A DNA stretch of 64,000 bases, taken from Vreelandella rituensis. Its GTDB lineage: Bacteria > Pseudomonadota > Gammaproteobacteria > Pseudomonadales > Halomonadaceae. This document shows positions 43,447 through 51,098 of this stretch, one piece after another (position 1 is the stretch's first letter; each line of letters starts with the position of its first letter). The stretch covers positions 300,812 to 364,811 of the forward strand of contig NZ_QPIJ01000001.1 of assembly GCF_003336665.1 (NCBI RefSeq), read 5' to 3'. Below the pieces are notes generated by a model that did not search any database, was not told the DNA's origin, and was given only the letters and a program-made list of their open reading frames with translations. A program made the position numbers and the translations under genes.

Positions 43447-44808
43447 TTACTGGATGAAGTCGCCAATACCCACCTCCGGCGGCTCGGCCTGCTTTAGCCT
43501 CCCTACCACCAGATCGTTATGGTCGGTTACGCGAGCGCTGAGATAACACACCAATTCATCCACACACCGCAGCCACCCAATGAGAGAATTAAATGCCTCA
43601 ATGGATTGCGCCTGCTCAGCGATCTCCTTGGCTTTCTGGTCTGTATAAGGCCACACCCAATCGGGTGCGTTTACACAGAGTGCAAATTGCTGGCACTCGG
43701 GCGCATCCCGCGACATTCCCCAGGGGGAGGTGCTTCGTTGACCCACGCAGATCACTGGATAAAAGGCCGATGAAGAGGGCATGGTGATCTGCTGTAGCCG
43801 TAGTCGCCCTATCGCTTTATCGAGCGCAACGGCAAGCTGGTAAATACTTCTTTCCAAAACATGGAGATCAGGCAGATCGCAAAAATCAGGGGTATTGGTG
43901 CCCTTGTGATTCGGGATACTGCGAATAAAGTGTTGCAGGTTGTCGACGTACTGCTTATCAAGCCCCCAGTAGCGCACCAGATTGCCTTCAAGCCGTAGGC
44001 GCTCTGCATCAAACGACTGGTGATTCACCGCTCGAGGATGCAGCACCCTAAAGCCATCATTGAACATGGGTGGAGACCGGCTCTCGGGATGGGGGTACTC
44101 CCCGACTCGTAAGCGAAAGGCGCTTGATACGTTCAGGCCAGAGACATTCTTGCGAAACACCTTGGCAGCCCCTAGCGCGTCCTTTTCTGGCTTTGTTAAA
44201 TAGCTATTCTCCGTGAACGAAGAAACGCCTTTGTCGTACCACTTCGCAAACCGAAACGCTTCGCTAAGCCGCTTTCTCCCCGCTTCATCGCCAAGACCAA
44301 GACGTCGGCATAACTCGAAAATATTCCTGAGGGTTTGGTTTTCCAGAGTGATTCCCGCATGTCTGGCTTTGAACAACGTCTTGTTCCATCCCCTAGGTGC
44401 CGAGTTATCGTGACCGACAAAGAGCACGACCAGCCGCGTCACCTGGGCATAGTGCGGCACCCCGTCTCGCTTCTTGGCCTCCGTCTTGGACAGAGCCTCG
44501 TCAACTTTCTGGTTGCGGTTGGATTGCCGACTGGTGATCTGGTAGGCCACTCCGGCGTCCGCATCCAGAAGATCAATACCCGCCGCAAAGCTGCCCTGGT
44601 TACTACCGTCAGGCGCAACAGAAGGGCAATTCACATTGATTAAGTTGAGGCCGAGCAGGCTGTTCAGCACCCCTTGGTAGAAGAACTCGGCCCGTAAGGC
44701 TTCGTTCGTTCGGTTTTCGCTGTTTAGTTGGGCAATACGCTGACCGTAGGTGCGCAAATCATCGCAAAAGGTATCAATTTCGGCTTTCAGGTTGCTCTGT
44801 CCGAACAT
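43447..44808 (-). CDS. SMEK-domain-like protein, 453 aa
   Basis: A 453-residue protein starting at ATG 44808 (GGGAG upstream). Its N-terminal 110 residues fit the SMEK pattern: NEALRAEFFYQGVLNSLLGLNLINVNCPS, then AAGIDLLDADAGVAYQITSRQSNRNQKVDEALSKTE (D...Q-T/I-S-x(n)-K), which is nuclease-like in layout. The rest (residues 160-450) is of unknown fold. SMEK-domain proteins are found with defence and mobile genes. It lies convergent to the XRE gene in the low-GC segment. A role in phage or plasmid conflict is plausible but not proven. Confidence 0.6.
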   Translation of the reverse strand: MFGQSNLKAEIDTFCDDLRTYGQRIAQLNSENRTNEALRAEFFYQGVLNSLLGLNLINVNCPSVAPDGSNQGSFAAGIDLLDADAGVAYQITSRQSNRNQKVDEALSKTEAKKRDGVPHYAQVTRLVVLFVGHDNSAPRGWNKTLFKARHAGITLENQTLRNIFELCRRLGLGDEAGRKRLSEAFRFAKWYDKGVSSFTENSYLTKPEKDALGAAKVFRKNVSGLNVSSAFRLRVGEYPHPESRSPPMFNDGFRVLHPRAVNHQSFDAERLRLEGNLVRYWGLDKQYVDNLQHFIRSIPNHKGTNTPDFCDLPDLHVLERSIYQLAVALDKAIGRLRLQQITMPSSSAFYPVICVGQRSTSPWGMSRDAPECQQFALCVNAPDWVWPYTDQKAKEIAEQAQSIEAFNSLIGWLRCVDELVCYLSARVTDHNDLVVGRLKQAEPPEVGIGDFIQ

Positions 44809-44882
44809 AGGGAAACTCCCAAGCAAATAGTCTGGCTAGCAGGCCCACGGCCCGCCAGAAGGTTTAGTCGGGGCATCCCGCA

Positions 44883-45965
44883 TCAGGAACCGCAGAGCAG
44901 CTCACTGTGAAGAATCGCGTTGAGGCTGGCTTCACCGATACCCCGAATCTTCGTCAGGCTGGCTACATCATGCCATGGGCGCATGCGGATAATATCCTCG
45001 GCTCGTGCGGGGCCGATGTGTGGCAGGCGATCAAGAGCGTCGGCATCACTACGGTTGAGGTCAACACAGTCGTAGCGGGCATCGTTGGCGGCTTCTGCGC
45101 GGGTATTGATGCTGGCGCGGGTACGCTCGGGCAGGCGGTAGTCGGCGTTACCCAGCGCAACCCAGACCGGGGCATGATCGGATACGCTATCGCGGGCGTC
45201 GGTGTGGCTGATGCCGAGGATAGAGGGGAATTCGACCTTGCCGCGTCGGCTGATATTCAGACGCCCCGGAATTGCCAGAATGTGGTCATATTCGTTGGCA
45301 TAGCGCCCGTTGGCAGTTCCCAGGGTAGTCGCCCCACCCTGGACCATTGAGCTGACGCCACGCTGGCGCAGTTCATCCCATCCCTGGTGATCGAAATCCA
45401 GATTGAAGTCGCCCACCAGCAGGCGGGGGGTGTCACCGTAGACCTCAGCGAGCCAGTCCCAATAGTCGGCTAGGGCACGAATCTCGGGGAGACGGTCGCT
45501 TACCGAGTCGCCATACAGCACATGGATATTGGCCAGGGCAAACTCGGTGCCGCTGCGCTTGCTGCGAAAGCGGGCAGATAGGGGCTCGCGTGAGAAAATG
45601 TCGCGGTTATCCAGAAACACCACGGCCCCATCGACGTATTCCACAGCGGAATCCCGCCACAAAAAACCATACGCTTCGCGGTAGCTTCCGCGTCCGATCA
45701 GATGGCTTGCCATGTACTTCCACGGCTCCCCGGTGAGGGCGCTCACCTCTTGAGAAAGACGCTCGAGCGATTCCTCGCCCATGATCTCTTGAATCGCTAC
45801 GATATCGGTTCCCTGAATGACTTGGGCAAGCATATCGTAGCGTTTGCCGCTTTCTGCCCAACCGAGGTGCTTGATGTTCCAAGACGCGACCACCACATCG
45901 GCGACGGTGGTGAGGGGCAGGCAAAGAGCGGTTACCAAGGTGAGTAGAAGGGTCAGTCGGCGCAT
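44883..45965 (-). CDS. Secreted EEP nuclease with helix-hairpin-helix domain
   Basis: A 360-residue protein. Signal peptide RRLTLLLTLVTALCLPLTTVA at the N-terminus, starting at ATG 45965 with GGGAG upstream. Then an endonuclease/exonuclease/phosphatase domain: SWNIKHLGW (N), VAIQEIMG (E), LLVGDFNLDFD (GDFN), and SDHAPVW (SDH), the DNase I-like active-site set. The last 60 residues form a ComEA-like HhH domain (LDRLPHIGPARAEDI and LTKIRGIGEASLNAIL) that binds DNA. It is the third gene of a family A operon. Acting on extracellular or periplasmic DNA is inferred from the signal peptide. Confidence 0.82.
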   Translation of the reverse strand: MRRLTLLLTLVTALCLPLTTVADVVVASWNIKHLGWAESGKRYDMLAQVIQGTDIVAIQEIMGEESLERLSQEVSALTGEPWKYMASHLIGRGSYREAYGFLWRDSAVEYVDGAVVFLDNRDIFSREPLSARFRSKRSGTEFALANIHVLYGDSVSDRLPEIRALADYWDWLAEVYGDTPRLLVGDFNLDFDHQGWDELRQRGVSSMVQGGATTLGTANGRYANEYDHILAIPGRLNISRRGKVEFPSILGISHTDARDSVSDHAPVWVALGNADYRLPERTRASINTRAEAANDARYDCVDLNRSDADALDRLPHIGPARAEDIIRMRPWHDVASLTKIRGIGEASLNAILHSELLCGS

Positions 45966-45990
45966 GGGGTATCTCCCGGTGGGCTGGCGC

Positions 45991-46188
45991 TTAAAAGTGA
46001 AACCGCTCGGCGGTGTATAGGCGGTAAACGAAGTCTGCTTGCGGATTGACGCTGGGTGCATAAAGCGCATGGCTGATCGCAGGCGTGCAATGGCTGGGGT
46101 TGCTGACCTGTTCGGGGATGAGGCTGGCGGTCGAGGTCTGCGAACCAAGGATGAGCAATGTAGACAGAGTGATCAGTCGAATCGGCAT
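45991..46188 (-). CDS. Small exported protein, 65 aa
   Basis: A 65-residue protein with a signal peptide (MPIRLITLSTLLILGSQTSTAS) and a short mature part with one Cys and an aromatic tail (DFVYRLYTAERFHF). It precedes the EEP nuclease by 25 bases and has the GGAGAACC site before ATG 46188. A secreted partner of the nuclease is possible. No family recognised. Confidence 0.55.
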   Translation of the reverse strand: MPIRLITLSTLLILGSQTSTASLIPEQVSNPSHCTPAISHALYAPSVNPQADFVYRLYTAERFHF

Positions 46189-46233
46189 GGAGGGTTCTCC
46201 GGTGAGTGCCAGCGGTTGCTGGCCGGTTAGGGT

Positions 46234-46449
46234 TCAGAGCTTGAGGGCAGATTCTCGGGCATCGCTGTAGGCCTCAAACCGATCTATCCGACCCGAGGCG
46301 AGGGTTTCCAGTATCCAGTGGGTAAAGGGAAGGTAGCTGCCGGCGGACGGGCTCTTGCGGATGCGGGCGACGGCCTCGCCGTGCTTGTTCACGGTGTAGT
46401 GACCGGCTTCGTTACGCTTGAATTGGAAGGGGCCGACATTTGCGCTCAT
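46234..46449 (-). CDS. Small protein, 71 aa
   Basis: A 71-residue, basic protein with a beta-like N-terminus (GPFQFKRNEAGHYTVNKHGEAVARI). No signal peptide or motif. It is the first gene behind family A promoter 7, followed by the small exported protein and the nuclease; AGTATTTTCC rather than a strong RBS precedes ATG 46449. Function unknown. Confidence 0.5.
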   Translation of the reverse strand: MSANVGPFQFKRNEAGHYTVNKHGEAVARIRKSPSAGSYLPFTHWILETLASGRIDRFEAYSDARESALKL

Positions 46450-46496
46450 AGGAAAATACTCTTGTGGGCGTTGATTCAGTCATCTTATTGTATGTC

Positions 46497-46526
46497 TATA
46501 TATGGGTTTGCACAATAGCATATAGC
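46497..46526 (-). promoter_or_regulatory. Family A promoter/operator 7
   Basis: Minus strand: CTATATGCTATTGTGCAAAC followed by CCATATATA. TTGTGC, 17 bases, TACAAT. It drives the 71-aa, 65-aa and EEP nuclease genes. Confidence 0.6.
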
Positions 46527-46537
46527 CATATTTTCAC

Positions 46538-47545
46538 TCACGCGACCTGACTGATGCGTGTCGCCAGGGTGTCGTTTCTCGCCAGATCGATCATGGCCTT
46601 GGTTCCAGGGCTTTGACCGTTCCAGAATGCCACCAAGTGAGTGCCATACCAGGACATCTGCTGGTTGCGGATGAACCCCGCCGCCTTGTCGAAGCGCTCC
46701 CACTCGGCGGGGAGTCTTCGGAAGGGGAGGCCGCGCTCCACCGCGTAGCGCTCACCCAGGGTGTCGGCCCCCTTGGCACCACCCGAGACGATCTCGACGG
46801 TGACGCCCCGGCTGAGTAGATTGGTAAGCAAGATATCGAGCTTGGCGGCAAGGTGGGCGTAGTCGGTGAAGGTGCGTGATCCTGCCACCACGATACGAGC
46901 AAATCCCGGAGAGCGATGTACCTCCCAGCAACCGGGGAGCAGGACATTGGCCGGGGCATCCAGGGTGGCATCCCGCAGAGTGGCTTCATTGGCGGCATGA
47001 CCGGCAAGGCCGCAACCCACTCGGGTCATTTGAAAGGTCATGTGCGGGTGGGCAGCGGCGAAGGCTTTGAAAGTGTCGATTTCAGTGAGGATGGCATCAA
47101 GCGACAAAGGAGCCAGCTTGGCGTCCTTGGTGGGGAGGGCATAGCTGGTGCCGGTCAGGCCACGGCCAACGCCGGTTTCGGCCCCATGGGCACGACGAGC
47201 GTGAGCGGCAGCTCCACGGCCATGCGAGCCGGCCTCGTTGGCCCCGAAGACAAGGACCGGCTCGGCGGGAATGCGATCATCCCAGGCGCCATCGGCAATC
47301 TCCGCGAGGATATCACCATGACAGGGCTGCGGGGCGCAGAAGCAGCCAAGTGACTTTCCTGGCAACGTCTGACGGACGAGGCGCAGCAATTCAGGCTGAT
47401 GCGCCACCCACTCACGAAACGCTGCCAGGGACGCGCTGCGGGACCTTGAGGCGGTGATCGGGAAGGGGTTTCCGAACCGGCTACCGCGACCGATATAAAC
47501 GTCGGCTTTTTGGTGTTTGCAGTTTATCGCGTGGGTGGCTGACAT
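46538..47545 (-). CDS. DUF4326-macro-SLOG fusion protein
   Basis: A 335-residue protein starting at ATG 47545 with a perfect AGGAGG. Three parts are visible. Residues 1-85: DUF4326-like (YIGRGSRFGNPF and CFCAPQPCHGDIL). Residues about 95-200: a macro-like segment (VFGANEAGSHGRGAAAHARRAH and TSYALPTKD). Residues 215-335: a SLOG-type domain close to DUF2493/YspA (RIVVAGSRTFTDYA and VEIVSGGAKGADTLGERYA), which binds nucleotide ligands. Each is linked to NAD, ADP-ribose or nucleotide signalling in other proteins. The three-part fusion may sense or process such a ligand. Driven by family A site 8. Confidence 0.8.
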   Translation of the reverse strand: MSATHAINCKHQKADVYIGRGSRFGNPFPITASRSRSASLAAFREWVAHQPELLRLVRQTLPGKSLGCFCAPQPCHGDILAEIADGAWDDRIPAEPVLVFGANEAGSHGRGAAAHARRAHGAETGVGRGLTGTSYALPTKDAKLAPLSLDAILTEIDTFKAFAAAHPHMTFQMTRVGCGLAGHAANEATLRDATLDAPANVLLPGCWEVHRSPGFARIVVAGSRTFTDYAHLAAKLDILLTNLLSRGVTVEIVSGGAKGADTLGERYAVERGLPFRRLPAEWERFDKAAGFIRNQQMSWYGTHLVAFWNGQSPGTKAMIDLARNDTLATRISQVA

Positions 47546-47580
47546 GCAGACCTCCTGCATCGAAAAGGCGGGGGCTAAAG

Positions 47581-47609
47581 TTATGGGTTGTTGCATACCC
47601 ATATAATAG
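47581..47609 (-). promoter_or_regulatory. Family A operator 8
   Basis: Contains TATGGGT, a gap, and ATACCCATA: a true palindrome of the TATGGGT half-site, unlike the other eight. I see no good -35/-10 pair here, so only the operator part is called. Confidence 0.5.
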
Positions 47610-47653
47610 CATAAATAGAATTAGCGTGGTGCGAGTTTGTTGAGTGGGGTCCA

Positions 47654-47693
47654 CAAAAAAGGGCCAGCCCCCATGGGTGCCAGCCCTTTTTTT
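47654..47693 (-). terminator. Terminator-like hairpin between two leftward genes
   Basis: A run of A, then GGGC at 47661-47664, an unpaired centre, GCCC near 47683, and a run of T. The A and T runs can pair with each other, so it could act in both directions. It follows the lipoprotein gene that ends at 47719. Confidence 0.6.
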
Positions 47694-47718
47694 GCTATCA
47701 GTATTCGGTTCGATGGGG

Positions 47719-48465
47719 CTACATAACGCCGTTTTCAGTTAACAAGGTGAAATAGTGGAATTCGTCCTTATCTTCAGCATCACCCTCTATCTCTTGCGCC
47801 TTGATTATTTCAAAAAGCTTGAGGGGTAAGGCGTATTCTTTAAAACCTTCCTCGCCTGACGCATGAGTCCCGGCGATTCCTACGGAGTTGAGCGTTACCC
47901 TGTCCGTGACGGTCCATTTATAAACTTCCTCAACTCGTGTGTAGTTGTAGTTTTCTTCGATGGTTTGAATCATCTTTGCAAGGTCAGCTTCTGCCTCTTG
48001 AATCTTTTTCTCGATGCGTTCAGGGGCTCCGATTGCGCTTTCGATCTGCTGCTTCAAATCGTCGACACCGTAGCTGTTATTTGTCGCTACTCGCTTTGCC
48101 AGCATTTCGCGTAGGTAAGCCAGGTTCGCCGGGTTGTTTTCCAAATTAAAGCGCAGCTTCTCAATATGTTGATCCGGACGCTTTCGTTTGTATGCAATGC
48201 GCGCCTCTTTCTCTTTTTCCATGAAGTCCAGACCATTCAGAAGCGTGCAACGAAGCTCCACAGCCGGGTTGTTCTGAGTGTCTAACGGCTCCCTCTCCGC
48301 CCATTGGGGGTTGGTGCAGAAGGTGCGATTGTCGAGGAGGCTGCTGTAGGTTAGCTCTTCCTGGCTTTGCACGGGCGCGTTCTTGACGGTTTCCACGGGA
48401 TCGGTGCCACACGCGCTCAGAGGTATAGCCAGGGCAACGGCCAGGCTTATCAGGGTCTTCTTCAC
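47719..48465 (-). CDS. Lipoprotein, 248 aa
   Basis: A 248-residue lipoprotein starting with GTG at 48465 (AAAGGA upstream); the frame extends to 48657 but that part lacks a start signal. Signal KKTLISLAVALAIPLSACG ends in the lipobox LSAC. The mature protein is Glu/Lys-rich, with probable coiled segments near residues 130-190. No family recognised; surface or periplasmic location. It has its own family A promoter 9. Confidence 0.7.
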   Translation of the reverse strand: MKKTLISLAVALAIPLSACGTDPVETVKNAPVQSQEELTYSSLLDNRTFCTNPQWAEREPLDTQNNPAVELRCTLLNGLDFMEKEKEARIAYKRKRPDQHIEKLRFNLENNPANLAYLREMLAKRVATNNSYGVDDLKQQIESAIGAPERIEKKIQEAEADLAKMIQTIEENYNYTRVEEVYKWTVTDRVTLNSVGIAGTHASGEEGFKEYALPLKLFEIIKAQEIEGDAEDKDEFHYFTLLTENGVM

Positions 48466-48594
48466 GTCCACTATTCCTTTTGGATGGATTTGGGTGCAGG
48501 CGCTGATTGGAGCGCTCCCTGCAAGGATCAGCCCGTTCTTCCCAGCGGGCTCTACCCGGTAAGCAGATTGGTCGGATCTGGGCGCAGTATAACT

Positions 48595-48625
48595 TGTATA
48601 TGGGTTTGTAACAACTGCTATAAAG
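48595..48625 (-). promoter_or_regulatory. Family A promoter/operator 9
   Basis: Minus strand: TTTATAGCAGTTGTTACAAAC then CCATATAC. TTGTTA, 17 bases, TATACT, the best -10 box of the family. It drives the lipoprotein at 47719-48465. Confidence 0.7.
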
Positions 48626-48675
48626 ATATAAATGCTTGAGTGTGCGGGTTTCTCCAATAGAGCCAGCCCTCAGGG

Positions 48676-49428
48676 CTAGCGATTGATCCGCTCAAGCAGC
48701 TCGCTTCCGGTGCGCAGGCATCGCTCTCGAAGAAGGGGCGCGCCCTGCGCCAGCTGATCAGCCACCTGCAGCTTGTGCTGGACGTAGATAAGAGCCGAGG
48801 GTCTGTCGGGTATCGTGTCTGTCTTGTTGAGGTGGTCAAGATTGCAGAGCAGGTCCGCGAGTTTGATGGTCTGAGCAGGGGCGGGGGCGTTGGCTAACCG
48901 GCGGGCCACGCGAGCAGAATAATCATTCGGTTGCTCCCAGGCGTGTTTGGTTGGTTTGGTAAGGCTGTCAACCAGCACGGCCATATCGTCGGGAAACGAC
49001 TCTTTCAGCATGCTCAGATTGTGCTGGGTGTGTTCCAGGATGTCATGCAGCCATGCCGCAGCCATGTGCTCGACATGCTCAAGTTGCTCGGAAGCGACAT
49101 CCACCACCAAGCGCAAGTGCTCTCGGTAGGGCATCCCCATGGGGTGATGGTGACCGATGGCGTCATGGGCCGCGCAGGCATAGATGCGCGCATGCTCCAC
49201 GATACAGCGCTGGTGATTGCTTCGCTGAGCAATGATCGATTCCAGGGCGTGCTGAACCGGATAGCGCATGCGGGTATCCCCGTTGGAGATCTCGCGCAGG
49301 GCTTTAGGGCTCATGCCAAGCCGGCTGGCAAGTTCGACCTGGGTGCCGACAAGCGCTAGCGCTTGGGTGACTAGCGTATTGGCCAGCTCCGGGCGATGTT
49401 CTGTTTTTGCATTGAGTTGGACGAACAT
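48676..49428 (-). CDS. HTH-HD phosphohydrolase (SpoT/Mesh1-like)
   Basis: A 250-residue protein in two parts. Residues about 20-60: an HTH-like region (QALALVGTQVELASRLGMSPKALREISNG). Residues about 75-240: an HD domain with His near 100, AAWLHDILEHT at about 125 (HD motif; SpoT and Mesh1 have HDxVEDT) and a late IKLADLLCNLDHL (K-x-AD...N) as in alarmone hydrolases. This suggests hydrolysis of (p)ppGpp or a related nucleotide, though other HD substrates are possible. The RBS is poor. It stands upstream of the lipoprotein, in the same direction. Confidence 0.7.
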   Translation of the reverse strand: MFVQLNAKTEHRPELANTLVTQALALVGTQVELASRLGMSPKALREISNGDTRMRYPVQHALESIIAQRSNHQRCIVEHARIYACAAHDAIGHHHPMGMPYREHLRLVVDVASEQLEHVEHMAAAWLHDILEHTQHNLSMLKESFPDDMAVLVDSLTKPTKHAWEQPNDYSARVARRLANAPAPAQTIKLADLLCNLDHLNKTDTIPDRPSALIYVQHKLQVADQLAQGAPLLRERCLRTGSELLERINR

Positions 49429-49609
49429 GGCAGGAGGGATTCACTGTTGGAGAAAACATCAATAGGCCAGGGGGTATGACCGCTTTGTTTTTTTAGTGGG
49501 GCCATGCTAAATCAAACTAAGCTGATGTTGCAAATACCGATATTGTAGTGAGAATAAATGTTTTTAGAAGTAGTCGCGGAGCGGTGCGTCCGCGACTGCC
49601 GGGCAGTGG

Positions 49610-50272
49610 TCAATCACTGATCTGGACGCTGGGCGTCGTCCGCTGGGGCTTGGATTGCTTGGATTTTCTTCTCGGCTTGGTGCTTCGCACAGGCTGGGCA
49701 TTTCGCTCGTTGGCAGCGATTTCCCCTTCGATACGCTTGCAAAGCTCTACGGCGGAATATTCCTTGGCGGTGGGCACCCGGATCAAGGGCAGGCATGCCT
49801 GGCGACAGGCGTGGTTTTTTACGGCATCGCGGCGCATGGCGGCTTTCTGCTGATGGCTGGGGTCGTCAAGCTCCACCACTGCCAGCACGGCGAGAGATTG
49901 CCGATCGCATACGGCAAAGTCGAAATGCATGCCGAAGATCTTGCGCAGGGCTTGAAATCGGGCCTTGCTTTCACCGCCAGTTGCCGTCAAGACATCCGCT
50001 ACCCGAGGCTTGGCCATTACCCGGTATTGATCGCCCACCGCACTCTCGAGTACGTGATAGAAGCGGCGCTCAGTGGCGGTAACCAGGCTTGCGCGGCGCA
50101 CATAGCAAGGATGCTTTGGGCGGGGTATGGCCACGATGATCAGAAATAAGAGCAGCAGAGCGATAACCCCCCAGAGAATGCCACCCGGAAGCCCGTAGGG
50201 GGCCATCCAGGCATCGAATTTGGCCGTGATCGGGCCGAGATAATCCAGAAAGCCAAAGTAGCGTTCAATCAT
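49610..50272 (-). CDS. DUF2726 protein with N-terminal membrane anchor
   Basis: A 220-residue protein with a membrane segment (GILWGVIALLLLFLIIVAI, about residues 31-49). The core (residues 60-170) fits DUF2726: LVTATERRFYHVLESAV, VRVADVL-like and FAVCDRQSLAVLAVVELDDPSHQQ, a restriction endonuclease-like layout. The C-terminal tail is Lys/Arg/Pro-rich and could contact nucleic acid. ATG 50272 overlaps the L,D-transpeptidase stop by 8 bases. Often cargo on mobile elements. Confidence 0.7.
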   Translation of the reverse strand: MIERYFGFLDYLGPITAKFDAWMAPYGLPGGILWGVIALLLLFLIIVAIPRPKHPCYVRRASLVTATERRFYHVLESAVGDQYRVMAKPRVADVLTATGGESKARFQALRKIFGMHFDFAVCDRQSLAVLAVVELDDPSHQQKAAMRRDAVKNHACRQACLPLIRVPTAKEYSAVELCKRIEGEIAANERNAQPVRSTKPRRKSKQSKPQRTTPSVQISD

Positions 50273-50939
50273 GCAGCACCACCCGCGTTCCTAAGTCGAT
50301 CCATTGGGACAGCTCCTTGATTTCAGAATTGTTCACTGCGAGACATCCTTCCGTCCAGTCATAAACACGATGCACCTCCGGGTTTCGGCGGCCAAGGCCA
50401 TGAATGCCGATATTCCCACCCAGGGCCGTATGGTGGAGAGTGCGGTTGTAGCGCTTTCGGTGCTGGGTGTAACGCTGATAGTCGCGGTCGCTGAGCAAGC
50501 CTGCTTTGTGGGCGTCTTGCACGATTTCCGGTGTCGGATAGTCGATGCCGAAAAAGGTGTTGAAGCGGCTCTGGCGATTGATCTGATCGACGCGAAACTC
50601 CCCGACCGGGGTCAAGTGGCTCCCCATGGTACGGATGCGCTCGACTCCCGCCGTGCCGATGGCGACATGCGGTATGGTCTTGAGTCGCTCCCTGCCGCGA
50701 AACACATGCAGCTCGCGGCTGATAAGGTCGATAAACACCCAGGTCTCAGTGTCGGCTCCTTCGGGGACTGGAATCGCCTTGACGCTGTTGAGAAAGGTTT
50801 TGTGTGCTGGCGCCCTGGTTTCTTCATATATCGATGTGGTCGATGTGGCTTGCACACGGCTCCAGGCGGGCGATGCAGCCAGCAAGGTCGTGATGGTGAG
50901 CAGTAGAACAGTCAAGCGACGGTAGGAGTGTGCGGCCAT
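50265..50939 (-). CDS. L,D-transpeptidase (YkuD family)
   Basis: A 224-residue exported enzyme that makes 3-3 or protein links in peptidoglycan. Signal peptide LTVLLLTITTLLAASPAWS, then the catalytic core: IGIHGLGRRNPEVHRVYDWTEGCLAVNNSEI (about residues 170-200), the HGxx...S/TxGC motif with the active Cys in EGCL. Length is normal for a single-domain member. A promoter with TATAAT lies at 50975-50980. A cell-wall enzyme beside a secreted Dsb gene and FtsZ hints at remodelling of the host envelope. Confidence 0.86.
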   Translation of the reverse strand: MAAHSYRRLTVLLLTITTLLAASPAWSRVQATSTTSIYEETRAPAHKTFLNSVKAIPVPEGADTETWVFIDLISRELHVFRGRERLKTIPHVAIGTAGVERIRTMGSHLTPVGEFRVDQINRQSRFNTFFGIDYPTPEIVQDAHKAGLLSDRDYQRYTQHRKRYNRTLHHTALGGNIGIHGLGRRNPEVHRVYDWTEGCLAVNNSEIKELSQWIDLGTRVVLHD

Positions 50940-50974
50940 GGAGAGCCTCTGGGCAGAAAGTAAGTTATGGAACT

Positions 50975-50980
50975 ATTATA
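50975..50980 (-). promoter_or_regulatory. -10 box of the L,D-transpeptidase promoter
   Basis: On the minus strand a perfect TATAAT about 40 bases before ATG 50939. The -35 region is poor. Confidence 0.4.
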
Positions 50981-51098
50981 CACAGCACAACATCATAATT
51001 GTGCCGAAACCAACCATCGTAGAAGTCGCTCTTATGAAATCCGTTGTTGTGGTTTGTGATATATTTGCAAGACGAATTCACTGAGAAAAGGATGCTTT

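Noticed and set aside
46234..46526. tRNA or other structured RNA in the short gap before the 71-aa gene
   Set aside because: No cloverleaf or stable stem found; only the family A promoter explains the region.
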